A stretch of DNA of 64,000 nucleotides from Panorpa germanica (GCA_963678705.1 CAVMBN010000131.1:186001-250000); one strand, 5' to 3'. Shown: positions 10,126 through 22,510, counted from the stretch's first letter. Numbers and translations: made by a program. The notes: a model not told the origin generated them from the letters alone.

Positions 10126-11487
10126 TTATTCTCTAATGTCAAACGGCAAATTAATCTGTTTAACGCTTACCACTAATGTTTCCTTGAACATCATCTTAAT
10201 TAGAATCATGAAATAAATGCTTATATTATTAAGTGCGAAAATTCCTAAAATTAATCTTTTAAAATTACTCATCATTAATAAATCAATCAATTTACTCTGC
10301 AAATTATCCTTTTCTTTTCTTAGACCAATAGCAATATTTTCTCTCTCAACATGTATATTTTCTTCTAGGCTTAAGCTCATAGTGTTCGCAACTATTCTAT
10401 CTGTTACAGATTCTTTTACATCTTTTACATTTTTTGCAATTCTCTTGTCATCAATAATTATTTCGTTTATAGTGCCCTCACTTAATAAAACTTTATTATC
10501 TCGGCTAGAATCTATTTTTTCTAACTCTTTATCAATTATACTTCCGTGTATATTCTCACATAGTTTATCTACTTTTATCGTATCCTCATTTAAGCCATTA
10601 CTATCCCAACATGTTTCTACTAACCCGTTAACAAAGCTATCTTGTTCAAATTCTACTTTAATATCATTATTTGCCTGTAAATTATTTTCTTCGGTAACCA
10701 ATTCGTTCGTATCATTTTTATGGACTAAATCTGTCCTGTCACTGTATAATTCTATTGATGTATTTACGTCATCTTTATCAATTTTAATTACGTTTGAACT
10801 TTCGTTTAGTTCGTCTAGTCCTATACTAAACTTATTAGAGTTTGTATCCTCGCTTTTAGCATTATCAAATCTTTCAAAATTTACGCTGTCTTGTACATAT
10901 CTGTTACTTAACGTTAAAGTACTTCGGTTTTCTTTTAATTCTATATATTTTGCTAAAGCTAAGGCTTCGACCAATGTTTTTGGATTTTCGTAATCAACAA
11001 ATCTAGAATAGCTGTTACGTAAGCCCAATATAAATCTGTTTAAAATCTTATGCTGTAATTCCATTAATTGTAAATCCCGTTTACTTTGTTCAAAACTGAT
11101 ATTAATTGTTTTTCTAGCTAATTCTGCTACTCTTTCTGAAAATGTAAAAACAGACTCTCCATGGTTTTGTTTACAAGAATTAAAATCAAATTCTGCTTTC
11201 ACTAACTCTGCACGTCTACGACAATTGTATTTGTTAAGTAATTCTATCTTAATTTTTCCATAATCTTTTAATTCTGTTCGAGTTAAAACAATATGTAGAA
11301 ATTCTAGAACCCTTGCGTTCAACTTTACAGATAATGCAAAAACCCTTTCTTTATTATTCCAACTAAAAGCATCTGATATTCTCTCTAATTGACTCAAAAA
11401 TAACGTAATACTATCTTTTTCTTCAAATACCCGTAAGAACTGTAAACCTTCTTCCAACTTTTTAAATCTATCTATTAGATTATCCAT
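10126..11487 (-). CDS. Gag of the gag-only LTR element (453 aa)
   Basis: Intact ORF beginning MDNLIDRFKKLEEG. The first 190 residues look like a Ty3/gypsy-type Gag capsid: ITLFLSQLERISDAFSWN, then KERVFALSVKLNARVLEFL, a YNCRRRAELVKAEFDFN stretch, ESVFTFSERVAELAR, and FILGLRNSYSRFV. Residues 200-400 are a long acidic, Asn/Ser-rich region. Near residues 408-435 there is a hydrophobic stretch (LILGIFALNNISIYFMILI) resembling a membrane segment. No CCHC zinc knuckle is seen. The ORF starts about 1.26 kb inside the 5' LTR, after a long repetitive leader. An intact ORF with near-identical LTRs fits recent, trans-supplied transposition. The hydrophobic tail could also be a chance product of an AT-rich 3' extension. 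Confidence 0.8.
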   Translation of the reverse strand: MDNLIDRFKKLEEGLQFLRVFEEKDSITLFLSQLERISDAFSWNNKERVFALSVKLNARVLEFLHIVLTRTELKDYGKIKIELLNKYNCRRRAELVKAEFDFNSCKQNHGESVFTFSERVAELARKTINISFEQSKRDLQLMELQHKILNRFILGLRNSYSRFVDYENPKTLVEALALAKYIELKENRSTLTLSNRYVQDSVNFERFDNAKSEDTNSNKFSIGLDELNESSNVIKIDKDDVNTSIELYSDRTDLVHKNDTNELVTEENNLQANNDIKVEFEQDSFVNGLVETCWDSNGLNEDTIKVDKLCENIHGSIIDKELEKIDSSRDNKVLLSEGTINEIIIDDKRIAKNVKDVKESVTDRIVANTMSLSLEENIHVERENIAIGLRKEKDNLQSKLIDLLMMSNFKRLILGIFALNNISIYFMILIKMMFKETLVVSVKQINLPFDIRE

Positions 11488-12180
11488 TTTTAATACTCGT
11501 AAATCAACCTATTATTTCTTGTTATATTTAATTACCATTCTACAAAAATCATTTTAAAATATTCCCCTTTTTATAATAATTATGTTAAATTCAATCATTA
11601 CTCATTAATTACTTTATTTACGTTCCAAGTCTTTATATAAACATCGTTATCCAAAATCTGTCCCTGTTACATACTCGTACTATTCATAATCTTTGTTGTC
11701 GATGCGGTATATACTCGTATTTCTGTAGCTATAACCAACTGTACCGATCCTTTACTATTTGACCCTAATAACTCACTCATGTTTATTACTCTCTTAAATG
11801 TTATACAACACTGATATCTTTCTCCGAAATTTAAATACATAACTGCAGTACTATTTGACATTTTAAAATCTTTCCTTTTTCTTAAATAAACTTGTACAAA
11901 TCTCTTAGACCCTTGTTAAATTATTCCCTTTGCAATTATTTAAACTTTTTCTTTTCCAATTATTCTTTTTCTGTAGGCATACTATTTCTATTACATATAT
12001 GAGGCATACGTTCACTACATATATGTCCATAAACAATATAAGCTAATAATTACCAAACTCCTATATATTACACATGAATATAAACTGATTCAGGAATCGA
12101 ACCTGAAGACACAGAAACCAGCGTCAAGCTTTAATGTACTGTATCGTCACAATTATTCTTATATCTGTTCTTTTCTAATT

Positions 12181-12288
12181 ATTAATATGCAGTTGCTAGT
12201 TGCAATTAATAAACTATATCTCTTTTTTTTAATTATTAATATGCAGTTGCTAGTTGCAATTAATAAGCTATATTTCTTTAACCCAATT
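12181..12288. repeat. Two-copy 54-bp tandem repeat in the gag leader
   Basis: Units 12181-12234 and 12235-12288 share ATTAATATGCAGTTGCTAGT and its continuation. Between 12290 and 12745 follow many loose repeats of CCCACAATTTT-type sequence, also in the 5' leader. Confidence 0.85.
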
Positions 12289-12732
12289 AATCCTTTTTTC
12301 CCAGTTACTACAATTTATTCCTTTTTTCACAATTAATAAAACTTATTCTTATTTCTTTTTCCCAGTTACTAAGATTTACCTCTTTATTTTCTCAAATTAA
12401 ATTTTCCACTTAATGCCTTTTTTCCCAATTACTCAAATTTCTGCCTTTTTTTTTAACATCTCACAATTTTAAATATCTCTCTTTTAAAATACCTTACAAT
12501 TTCTATACCCTTTTTCTTTTAAATGACCCCACAATTTCAATACCTCCCTTTTAACATATTTCTCTTTTAATACACCTCTTTTCAATACACCCCACAATTT
12601 TTGTATCTCACGTATTTTCGTATTTTAACGTATTTTTCTTTTAATGCACCTGTTTTTAAACGATCCCACAATTTTAATACCCTTTTCTAACGTATCTCAC
12701 AATTTTCAATACCCCTTTTTCTTTTAATTTAT

Positions 12733-12748
12733 CCCACTTCTGACACCA
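12733..12748 (-). other. Primer-binding site of the gag-only element
   Basis: Sense strand TGGTGTCAGAAGTGGG, three bases inside the 5' LTR. It starts with the TGG expected to pair with a tRNA CCA end; the tRNA species was not determined. Confidence 0.65.
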
Positions 12749-12751
12749 AAA

Positions 12752-13639
12752 TGTAACCCTACCCCATATATCTACTACTATATATGGTGGTAGTTACTTA
12801 TTTTATGAGAACGATTATACGATCTTCTCAAATGGGGGTTCTTTCATGGAGATCTGGTTCTCCTTGAGTCGGATGACCTAAGCTAATGCTAATTGTGGAG
12901 GCTTCTTTATCATTCAGGACTTAATACCTCATCTAATCATATTACATAAATATATTAGGTTTTACTTACTTTTTGTGCTTTCTGCAGGCTGCTTCCTCTG
13001 CTTTTGACAATCACTTTAATTTAACGCGTCGCGACCGTTAATTCTAAGTACTTTATATAATTAAAACAATGTAATCATTAACACTATTTTCTTTATTATT
13101 CAAAAACTTAATTAATACAAATCTTAGTAACTTTATCATTATTATATCAAAGCGACTGACTAATACCCGAACCACCGACTAAGGGGCGCTACTCCCTTAT
13201 TTGACGGGGTCTGTATAGACTGATTGATCGAGATGGACTGACACCTCTCCTCTCTATTTCTTGGCTTATATAGCTTAAAGCTCTTTGTTTGAATATATGA
13301 ACTCGTTTGAACTCAAATGTTATTTCGTCATCACTACTTGGATTTTGAATTTGGTTTCAACATAAACATTATTTAAACTACACGTGCCTTACGCACAAAA
13401 GAAGTTAGTTAATATTTCTCTTAAAAGTTATTGTAAATACTATGTCAGCAATTTTGAATATAATATTAATATGCGGACATGGTTCTATCGATAAAGCAAT
13501 ACTTAATGTAAATAATGTTCGCGACAGTAAGGCGACTAAAACTATTAAAAATACTTTGTATGTGAACCTTCCAATGGTTCCTAAATAGTTAGTTAAAATA
13601 TATTATCAATAATTAATGAATCTATATGGGACTGTTACA
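12752..13639 (-). repeat. 5' LTR of the gag-only element
   Basis: 888 bp, same ends and length as 7707-8594. It is flanked on the outside by CAAT and the continuation of the disrupted LINE. Confidence 0.92.
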
Positions 13640-14623
13640 CAATGGTCCTTTCTTACACTTCCGCTAATGCTACTTTTATCTTCCGCTTTTCTAACTTGTC
13701 TAAAAGCGTTAAATCAACACCGTGACTATCTTTTCCATAATCTAGAGGTTCATTACTGTCCAACTCTGTCTCCGCTTCCTCTAGACCTCTTCTCGTGTTC
13801 ATTTCTAACTACATTTCCAAATCACTCACTTGAACTTATTATTCTATTTATTGAATACCAAAGCAATTTAATTGATTTTCCTTGGTTCAACTCCGCTGTC
13901 AAAATTCTCTCATCTAATATTGTTTTCCCTTTTAATAAATTTATAGCTTCTTTCCGCTTCTTTTCACAATTCTCAGTTTGTATCCGATTTGTATATATGC
14001 CATCTTCTATATGCAGGCTTTATAGCCTTTGGTACAATCTTCATCAAATTAGATATTTGGTTTCCTCCAGATGATTTTACTAGTCTCTTCTTCCTCTCAC
14101 TAATTGCTGCTTCACGCGCTGCGCTTTAAATAAAACTAACAATCCAATCATATTCTTCTTGCATTAATAAAACATTGCTTCTGCTCCTATTCAACTCATC
14201 TTCTACTCTCTTTTTATATTTATTCTAATCCATTGTGTTTATTTTACAATTTAGTTTATATCTTAGTTCTTTTGTACCTGCAACATAATATCCCTGTCCT
14301 GTTATCCTAATCAAACGATGCTCCGAGTTTAGTTGTTCGTATATGATTTCCCAATTTATTTCTTCTATTAAGTCAACTAACATCCACGATAAATTTAATA
14401 CCGAGACCATTCCCGTACCTGGATCAACTCTAATTTCTTCACCATCATTTAATAGGATTGCATTGTCTTTTGCTTTATGAATTTTTCTTACCTCTAACAT
14501 CATCTCTTTGGCTGTCCCATGCTTCTAAATACACATTCCAATCTCCTCTAATCAATTTTGGGTCTGCAACTTCACACTAATCTTTCCATGTTCGCTATAG
14601 AGATTATCGCATCTTGTGGCATG
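13640..14623 (-). pseudogene. LINE endonuclease part, 5' half of the LINE at 5447
   Basis: Minus-strand reading gives an apurinic endonuclease C-terminal half: GDWNVYLEAWDSQRDDVRGK near 14555-14500 (family motif GDFNAHHEAW), then 14503-14225 with a LSWMLVDLIEEINWEII stretch ending in NSEHRLI where SDH is usual, followed by a degenerate linker towards the RT. The catalytic SDH has become SEH, one of several decays. It continues into 7706 once the LTR element and its CAAT duplication are removed. Its 5' end is cut by the poly(A) tail of the Jockey copy at 14624. Confidence 0.75.
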
Positions 14624-15650
14624 TAATTTTTTTTTTTTTTTTTGATTACTAAAGATTATTACATTCTGTCCTCTTTAAAGGACATTCAGTGATCGGTATG
14701 TCAAAATAAAGTTGCACGGGATGTGCCCATCGACCTATCCCATCCCTCAATTTTAATAGTTGGCTAGTAGGCCCTGAGGTACCTTCTTTTTCAGGCTGCG
14801 TTCTGTGGAAATATTGTACATTAGACAGCTGACCAAATTGTTCGGATGTTCTATTATTCTCTTCTTGTACACTTTGGTTCTAAGCACTATTTCATCTTTT
14901 ACTGTAGGTATATCCAGGTCCCGATGTGATGTCATTACGCATAAACTATGGTGCATTGAGCAAGTGTGCATTTTCTTGGCTTCGTTTTAATCTTACTAGC
15001 TAGAGTGATTATTACAGGCATATGATCCGAGGATATCTCGCAGAAATGTTTATCTTTGATGTAGTTTTCACCGATTAGTTTGGTTACGCAGAAGTCAATG
15101 AGATCAGGAGAATTCAATCTGTCCGTTGGCCAATAGGATGGGTGTCCTTAAGATGCGACCTTCAGACCCAGTTTTTCGGTAGCTGTCAATGATTCTCTTT
15201 CCTTGGAGAGTGTGATGTGTGAGCTCCACTGATTGTGTTTACCATTGTAGTTTTTTTCAGCATTGAATTTATTTCCAAGAGAATTAAAAAAGTTCATATA
15301 AGATTCTCTTTTAATATTGTATTTAGGTGGGCTATATACGGCCGATATCATAATGGGACCAGTCCAGTCCCCGACAATCACATTGGTAGTTTAAATATGT
15401 TCTTTTTGATGTGAAGTAGCTTGGTAGTGCTTAATTATTTCCTTAATCAGAATAGCCGTTCCTATATGCGCTTTGCCATCAGGGTGGTTTGTGAAGTAGG
15501 CTCAATGTCTTGGGATGTTCAGGTAACATTTATCTGTAAAATGCGTTTCAGATAACAGCTTTACGTTAATATTGTAGGTATTGAGAATATTTGTTTTTGA
15601 GGAATATCTTCAATTCCTCAATATGGTGTGACAGCCCGTTGACAATATAT
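14624..15650 (-). pseudogene. Jockey-type LINE, internally deleted copy (family A)
   Basis: A tract of T at 14624-14642 is the poly(A) tail on the minus strand. Reading upwards, the 3' UTR and the last coding segment match the plus-strand copy at 59326-60560 (RRLKKK-type tail, TVKDEIVLRTK). At about 14960 this is joined straight to the endonuclease: SPDLIDFCVTKLI then SSDHMPVIIT (15117-14990), ISAVYSPPKYNIKRE (15345 on), and LLSETHFTDKCYL near 15540. The whole reverse transcriptase is missing. The element appears to have inserted into the older LINE at 14623. Confidence 0.8.
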
Positions 15651-18600
15651 AAGGCTAATTTTAATGAGTTGAATTATAATCATAAAACTATTTTTAATAA
15701 TACAGTTTAATATAAATAGTTTTATAATTAAATACATTTTTTTTTTGAAGAAATGTTTATTCAGTGGATTTCAGATTTTGCGGTATAATCCTATTAAGAG
15801 TTTCGATAACGAGATTTAAGAGTTTAATTAAAATGTGATGTGATTGTTTGTCGATTCATATTTGAGTCGTGTAGTGAATTATTATCAATGCAAGTAGTAG
15901 ATATTTTCTTATCTGTATATATTTTTACTAAGCTGGCATTCGCTCGCCATCTTAATAAAAAACTTTTTAGTAGGTATTGGTTTAAATGTTTTAAACATAG
16001 TCGTGTGTGCTGTGATATTGTGCGGTTTATTAATATCTCAATCGTGAAGGTATTTTTGCGATTCTAGTTATGATTGAAAGTCAATGGATTTCCAGAGAAA
16101 ATGTTTTCAGAGCCATCTTAGCTTCTAAAAGTGTCCTGCGAGGCGGGTGCCTAGAAAGAAACGGCAACGATGATAACGGCTGATGCTTACTGTAATTAGA
16201 TAGTTTTCTGTATTTAATGTCCTTGAATAGAGGCCTTATATAAAAAATGATATACCAGATTACCGGAAAATTGAATAATCTACACTTGATGGAAAACTTG
16301 AAACATCTTAATTTTAGCCAAATAATTTTATATTAAACATGCAAATTATCCTAGATTTTAATTTTGTAATAAAAATGGGCTTTTGTCCTCATTTTTTGTA
16401 TTCGGTTTTATAATTGTTGATTTAAATTGATGTTAATAAATTTTTATTTGCTTGTCTAGTTTATTAAATATATAAATGTTGTCGGAGATATATTAATTAA
16501 AAATTTGTGTTGTAGTTTTAGCGCTAGAAAAGGTCTGCCATATTTGTATGAGGTGAAATGCATTTTAACGTCAGTTACTTGTTGAATAGGTCAGTGCTGT
16601 GGTAATGTTTTGTAGCTGGTGGTAGTCAAAATAATCCAGTTAGGTCAAAGAATAATAAGTTTTATTTTTTTTAACAATGTTAAGCAGACATAATATTAAA
16701 ATTTTATTGTTCCTTAAAATAGCTGTAAATAATATTTAATATTTTGATATATAAATACATATAGCAAAGATTTATGAGCTGTAAGGTTAGTAACCTAAAC
16801 CTTAGTTCTTTCAAGAATATATCTCTCTTACGCTCTGTCGTATAAAAGAGATAGCAACTAGCGGTTGTGATGTCACATGCAATTGGAATGTTGTATAACG
16901 TTGAATCCCTTTAATAATTATAGAGACAAACTGACTGTTTTAATTGTTAATATCTCTTGAAATTTAAGCTAAGGAATTAAGTATATCGTTTAATTGATGT
17001 GTAGTACCTTAAATTTAATTTGTTAACATTAGATTAGATTTTAATAATAGCAACACTATGTTAGATGCCGTTTTCTATTTTTAGTTGAGCCGCGATCGAT
17101 TAATTTGGACTTTTACTACCGAAAACCAATTTAATTATTATTCTAACGTACATTTGCCGCCTGCATTGGTACTGAGATTTTATATTTTAGTTGAATCAAT
17201 TTCTCCATCCGACTCAATTTAATCTGTAGCTTGCGGTTTTCCTAACTGATGCACTTTTTATACTTATACTTTTTATGTTATCTGGAACAACTGCCTGATT
17301 TCAGCGACCTGATCGTTTGATATTATCGATGTTTGTACGGCTGCCTTTAAAATCAGCCATTGCTTTTCTTGAATAGTATAATGGTTGGGTAAGTATTAAA
17401 TTATTATTGACTTCTTTAGACTATCAGTACTAGGAAAAGTAACTAATTTAGCTATTTAAAAAGTTTTTGTAAATAAACTTTAAACCTGAACATAGGTCAA
17501 GAAACTATGGTGTATTAGACAGTACTATGGTCTTAATTAGTTTAATTCTGTCTTGTGTATCCAGCGGTAGTATACTTTGTAAAATATTTATTTAATTTTT
17601 GTAACGTCGATCTATTTACAACATATCACCAACGAGATACTACTATGTTTGCAGTATGTGTAGTATCATGGCTTTATATACGTGTACAACACCATTGCCT
17701 AATAAGTGTACGATTACGTATATGCATAATCAATATCTTAATAACAACAAACTCCGGACAAACCCGAATACAAAGCCGTCTGGCATCAAGCATCAATTCT
17801 TTCGCTCACTGTGTTGTCTTATTTTTTTTAAGAGTTTATTACCTATAATAGGGAAACCCCGATTTGTATGTTATCATTTTTTCAATATTTTTCTTATTTT
17901 AGTATGGATTACCGCTACACTAGTTATTATAGTATGGATAACGAGCTACTAGTTATATGTGTACACTTAGCTATTGGTAACGAAAGCAACTCCGAAACTG
18001 GTATACAGTTCTATGTTTCCCCTAAAGACGCGGAAAGTCAAAGGTAAATCAAGTGCAAGGAAGGTTAAGTTGCGACATTTGATAAAATATTAATCAATAT
18101 TTCGTAGGTGTTGCGATGCAAGAAAAAAACGATCTGAAATCATATTAACCGTATTATAAGAGTATAAGAGCTATAAACGATATTTCCTTGGCCACCATGA
18201 GTAAGTGTATTAGTAATTCTATCATTAGTTTTGGGAGGTTTTCTTAAACGTCTATGCAGAATTAACAAACTTATTTGATCTTATAATAATAAAATATACA
18301 TACCAGCTAAACACAAAACCTAAATAATACTTAGAAAATTTGTATTATTTTGCAAATCCAAAATCTATTGCATTAATATATAATTAAATTGTGGCTAAAG
18401 TTATAATTTTATTGGTTCTTTATAATCGGTTAAGAAAACAATAAGTTTTAAAAATCTACTATTTAGTGAAAGTGACAAGTAACGCTTGTAATGTAATTGA
18501 TGTAGGTCATTTTACAGTTTACGCCAGAGAAATAGTAAAGATAATACTAAAAATAAGTTCTTTTATAAATTTATTTAGTATGAATCCAAATAAGTCCAAT

Positions 18601-18669
18601 TTAATCCACTCCAAATAATTTTTTGTTCGGAAATTTAACTTAAAAATTGTGATATATTAGTTGCAATTT
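15651..18669. other. No gene recognised (about 3 kb)
   Basis: AT-rich sequence. Plus-strand frames at 15840-16067 and 17555-17952 show no family features and overlap each other in different registers. I see nothing convincing. Confidence 0.5.
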
Positions 18670-20235
18670 ATTTTACAGTCACAGTCTTCGTGGAGCTTCC
18701 CGGTGATTTTAATAAAGAAAAGAGGTGAGGATAGAACGGATAAGGTGCGCCTGTGAATAGATTACAGGAAGTTAAATGTCACTACAAAGCAAGATTACTT
18801 TCCATTCCGGAACCTGAACGATACCATATGCAGATTAGAGGAAGCGAAACTGTTGACTACGTTGAACCTAAAATCAGGCTATCATCAGCATGGAAGAGTC
18901 ATAAAAGAAGCTAACAGCATTATCAACACTAGACAGTATACACTAATGCCATTATGTTTGTCAAATGGAACCAGCACTTCCTAATGTACGCGGTGTTAAC
19001 GGGTATCAATAATATAAGTTGCTTGAAGTTCTTGGATGATGTCATCGTGTTTAGTTCAGGAAGTAAACAAGATAAATGCAGGAAGGTTCGGGAGGTATTA
19101 AAGACACTGAGAAAGATTAGCCTAATTCTGATGCCAAGCAAATGTCGGTTTATGATGGCAGCACCGACATTTCTGGGATTTATATTATTAGCAGAAAGAA
19201 TTGAAATCGATCCAGAGCAGGTCGAAGCTATGAACAGGTAAACTAATCTTTAAACGGGTTCTCGGGTTATCTCGGGTTATCTAGTGTTCTACAGAGATTT
19301 ATACAAGACTGCGTATAATCTGAAGAAGTTGACAAAATAGATCACCTCTTCCAATTAATCGAAGAACAGGAGCAAGACTTTTAAACTTCGCAAAATGTTA
19401 AAAGACGCATTATGCCATGATCTAGTGCTAGTGTTCCATTTAAGTATTGATGCGTCAGGAATAGCTTTAGGAGCTATATTATACCAATTACAAAAAGGAG
19501 AAAAAAGACCAGTGGTTCACGCCTCTAGGCAATTGACAGACGCCGAAATAAATTACGCAACGACAAAGAAAGGGTATCACGGGATCAAATGGAGCCTATT
19601 CGGGATATACCTATACGACAAAAAGTTTGGGCCCAAATGAGTTCAGATTTGCACAATGGACAGTCGCTCTAGCAAATTTGATTTTAAAATATTGCAAAAG
19701 GCTGGTGTGCTGCATGGAAATGTAGACGCACTTAGCAGAATCGAAATAAATAAGATACGTAAAGTGACGTAAAATGCGTAAGATATTATAGATTGAAACA
19801 AAAAGATCCAGAAATTAGGGCATTGCTGGCACAAATGAAAAGAAAAGTTACAGATAATTATTTACTAGATAACAGAAGTATATACAGAACTATATAAATA
19901 CGTCAACGATTGGGGAGCAGGGCCGAACGTATAGTGGCACTGCTACAGATGAGGTTGAGCATACTGTATAAGGCTTACGATAGTTTTATAACAGGCCGTA
20001 GGGAGCGAAAAGCTACATATAAGAGCATCAAAAGAAATTTTTTTGAGAATGGAATGCAAGAAAAATTAAGATTAACATACGAAATTGCGTATGACAGAAA
20101 GAGGCACCAACTTTATATCCGGACTTGTTTCGAGAGGTGTGCGTTTATAACCCAAAATATATACGGAGAAAAGGAATTGAGGGTACACGAAAACCGTATT
20201 AAATTGTTTTTCGAAAACGCTGCACAATAAATAGG
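18670..20235 (+). pseudogene. Ty3/gypsy pol fragment: RT, RNase H, integrase start
   Basis: Plus strand with several frameshifts. RT begins near 18675 (SWSFPVILIKKRGED), continues with IDYRKLN, KQDYFPFRNLNDTI and LKSGYHQ, then FLDDVIVFSSGS at about 19030, keeping the Asp pair, and SKCRFMMAAPTFLGF. RNase H is at 19395-19640 (HLSIDASGIALGAILYQLQK, SRQLTDAEINYATTKK) and ends with GNVDALSRIEI near 19735. An integrase zinc-region remnant follows (ATYKSIKRNFFENGMQ, 20010-20065). There are no LTRs at its ends. It starts almost exactly where the pol of the element at 21868-25161 was cut out. Confidence 0.8.
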
Positions 20236-21867
20236 TAATGCAAATGTGGATCTAGAAATAGTTCTACGAATCAGACGGTAGAAACAGAGTTTAATAAATG
20301 TAGCAAGCAGACAGCATAAAATGTAGGGTGTTATATAGCGCAGATAAGAGCTCGCGCAAGCAAATACGATCGGACGACACCATGTCATACCATAAGTCAC
20401 ATGTGAATAAAACAGCAAGAATAGAACACAGGCTGTTAAAATTATATAGGTATATTTTAGTTACAGATGTGGCGCTTTGTAGTAGCATGCTATGCGGCTT
20501 AGAGACCAGCATGCACATGGATCAAGGACTCGTATTTATGTATGAAGAACTTTCAAACTTTGCTACGTGGCAAAGTTTTATACCATAATAGAGGTGACGT
20601 GGCTGCCATAAATAGAAACATACGAGTTTTTACAAGCTTTCCATTTCCAGCTCCGGATCTGACCGTACTGTTTACAAGGCGATGGTGGTCTGCACGAGCC
20701 AACCGATTCATATACATCCAATCACAGTATCCCTACATAGCCATAAATAAGGACCGCTCCAAATAGTTAGATTACTTATAGTTATGCACAAAATATGCCA
20801 GCAGGAAACGCCAGTCATAACAGAGCCAGCAGAAAGCCAGCAGTTGTTCATTTGCGCTATTAAGAGGGAAAACTGATGTGGCTAGGAATGTCTGCAACGG
20901 AGCGGTAAAATCATTTGAGGCTCTATTAATAAGAATAAGACGCACCAACAGGTTCTGGAAACCTATAGAGGTGTACATTAAATATCTAAAAGAGTGCAGC
21001 AGTAACTGATGCTCATCGAAACCGGAACTTTAGAATTCAAGAAGCGATGCGAAGCAAAAACTGGACAGCATCACCTGTTTGCTACATACAACCAAATCTC
21101 CGTGCAAGATGTGGAGCTGGATACACATGCCTTACCTGAGTTTCTCAACATAAAGGAGCTTTTGTGTTAGCAGAGGCTGGTGCTGCTGGAAATAGTGAGA
21201 AAAGCAAACCTACAGAACCGGTGCAGCATCGAGTGTATTGGGACAAACATTGGTCGCATACAAGGAAGCCGAAGATGGGCAGCACAGAAACGCCAAATAG
21301 TAATAGAAATCGCAACACCGATATGAGTAATACTTAAAATTCTGGGCTAAAGATAAGGTGGACGACGTACGAGTGGAAGCGACTGGAGAAGTACCGGTAG
21401 TAATGAAGTGTAAAAAGGTATTTAAAACTTTCGTTTGGTGTCTTAAGGAGAAGGGATGTTGCAACGCGACGCAAAGACAAGGTGGCTTAAAACAGTGTAA
21501 TAGCTATGTAAGAGGATTTAAACTAGGTTTAGTAACAGGTAAATACGAAATGAAGCAATCACTATTGCCCCACAGCAAAAGTAATATAGAACATATACTA
21601 TAAAGTAATATATAGAATAATTGAATAATGTATAGAATATATAATATATAGACAAGAAAGAGTAAGAAAGTGTCAGTCCCATAACCACCTAAGTAACATA
21701 CATATAACAGTAAGCACACATATGTTGCTCGGGAAGCGGAATTCTAGCTTGGGAATAACTGCATAACATTGAAAGTAAAATACATTCTTTAAGTTAATAG
21801 CACAACTTATGGAAACAAACTCACTTCCTTCATTTAATATGAATACTAGGTTTATAATCATATATAT
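20236..21867 (+). other. Unassigned region beside the gypsy fragment
   Basis: Several short plus-strand frames (20328-20588, 20542-20766, 21358-21603) with no recognisable domain. Base composition is less AT-rich than the flanks, so it may be decayed integrase or other element sequence; I cannot show this. Confidence 0.35.
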
Positions 21868-22232
21868 TTATAAAGTAATAAAAATAAACCTAATAAATCT
21901 AGCTGAAAACTAATGTAGGACTGAGTATATAATAACTAAAAATTACGATAATTTGTTCATTCATTGCTCTGTATTTGTAAATTAAATACCAACGTTTATA
22001 TTATAACCTTATTGTATTATTATCATCGTTATTATCTTTATTAAATAAATGTATTAAACAAATTATGTGATTCTTTAACATCCTGACAAGAAACCAAGAT
22101 ATTGCATAGTTGAATATTAATTGAATTGACATTTGTCCTAAATTAAATAAAAGTACGTTGATTCCACATCAGATTAGCGGGATAGGTATTGTTTTTCACA
22201 TCTGAATTGGGATGGTACTCTCGTTTTCTACA
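21868..22232 (+). repeat. Partial 5' LTR
   Basis: Matches the last about 350 bp of the LTR at 24647-25161, from AAGTAATAAAAATAAACC to the end CTCGTTTTCTACA. The region before 21868 does not match the right LTR, so the U3 start has been replaced or deleted. Confidence 0.85.
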
Positions 22233-22238
22233 TCATAA

Positions 22239-22316
22239 GTGCGGATTAGTAGCTCATAGCGAATTCAACTAAGTGCAGAGTAGTAGCTCATAGCGAATTG
22301 AACTTAGTGCGGATTA
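22239..22316 (+). repeat. Short tandem repeat in the gypsy leader
   Basis: GTGCGGATTAGTAGCTCATA and following bases occur about two and a half times directly after the left LTR. A clear primer-binding site is not visible there. Confidence 0.7.
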
Positions 22317-22510
22317 TTTATCTACGAGTTTTCCAAAATTAAATAATACAGAGAAGAATAATGCAAGATAGTTTTCTACAAACAGTGCTTTTAAGTAAAA
22401 GTTCATTAGCGGAATAGTTGAGAATTTGTAAGACGGACTTTATAATAGGACTAGCAAGTGAATTGTATCCAAAAAAGTGCGTAAACTGTTTTACGAGAAG
22501 AAAATTTAAA

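Larger units (their letters stand above)
7707..13639 (-). mobile_element. Gag-only LTR retrotransposon, young insertion
   Basis: Two LTRs of 888 bp each (7707-8594 and 12752-13639) begin TGTAAC and end GTTACA. By eye they differ at about ten positions, roughly 99% identity. The 4-bp target duplication CAAT lies at 7703-7706 and 13640-13643, and the host LINE reads straight through when the element is removed. The internal 4.16 kb is minus-sense: primer-binding site at 12748, one gag ORF (11487-10126), about 1.5 kb without ORFs, and a polypurine tract next to the 3' LTR. No protease, RT or integrase is visible, so it must have moved using enzymes from another element. Confidence 0.9.

Noticed and set aside
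12060-12150. Possible tRNA gene on the minus strand
   Set aside because: Only the T arm is convincing; the acceptor stem does not pair and the anticodon loop would have the wrong size.
17555-17952. Two overlapping plus-strand frames near 98 codons
   Set aside because: Cys/Ile-rich, in two registers, no recognisable domain.
20113-21005. Short frames on both strands beside the gypsy fragment
   Set aside because: They contradict one another and none shows an integrase or other motif.
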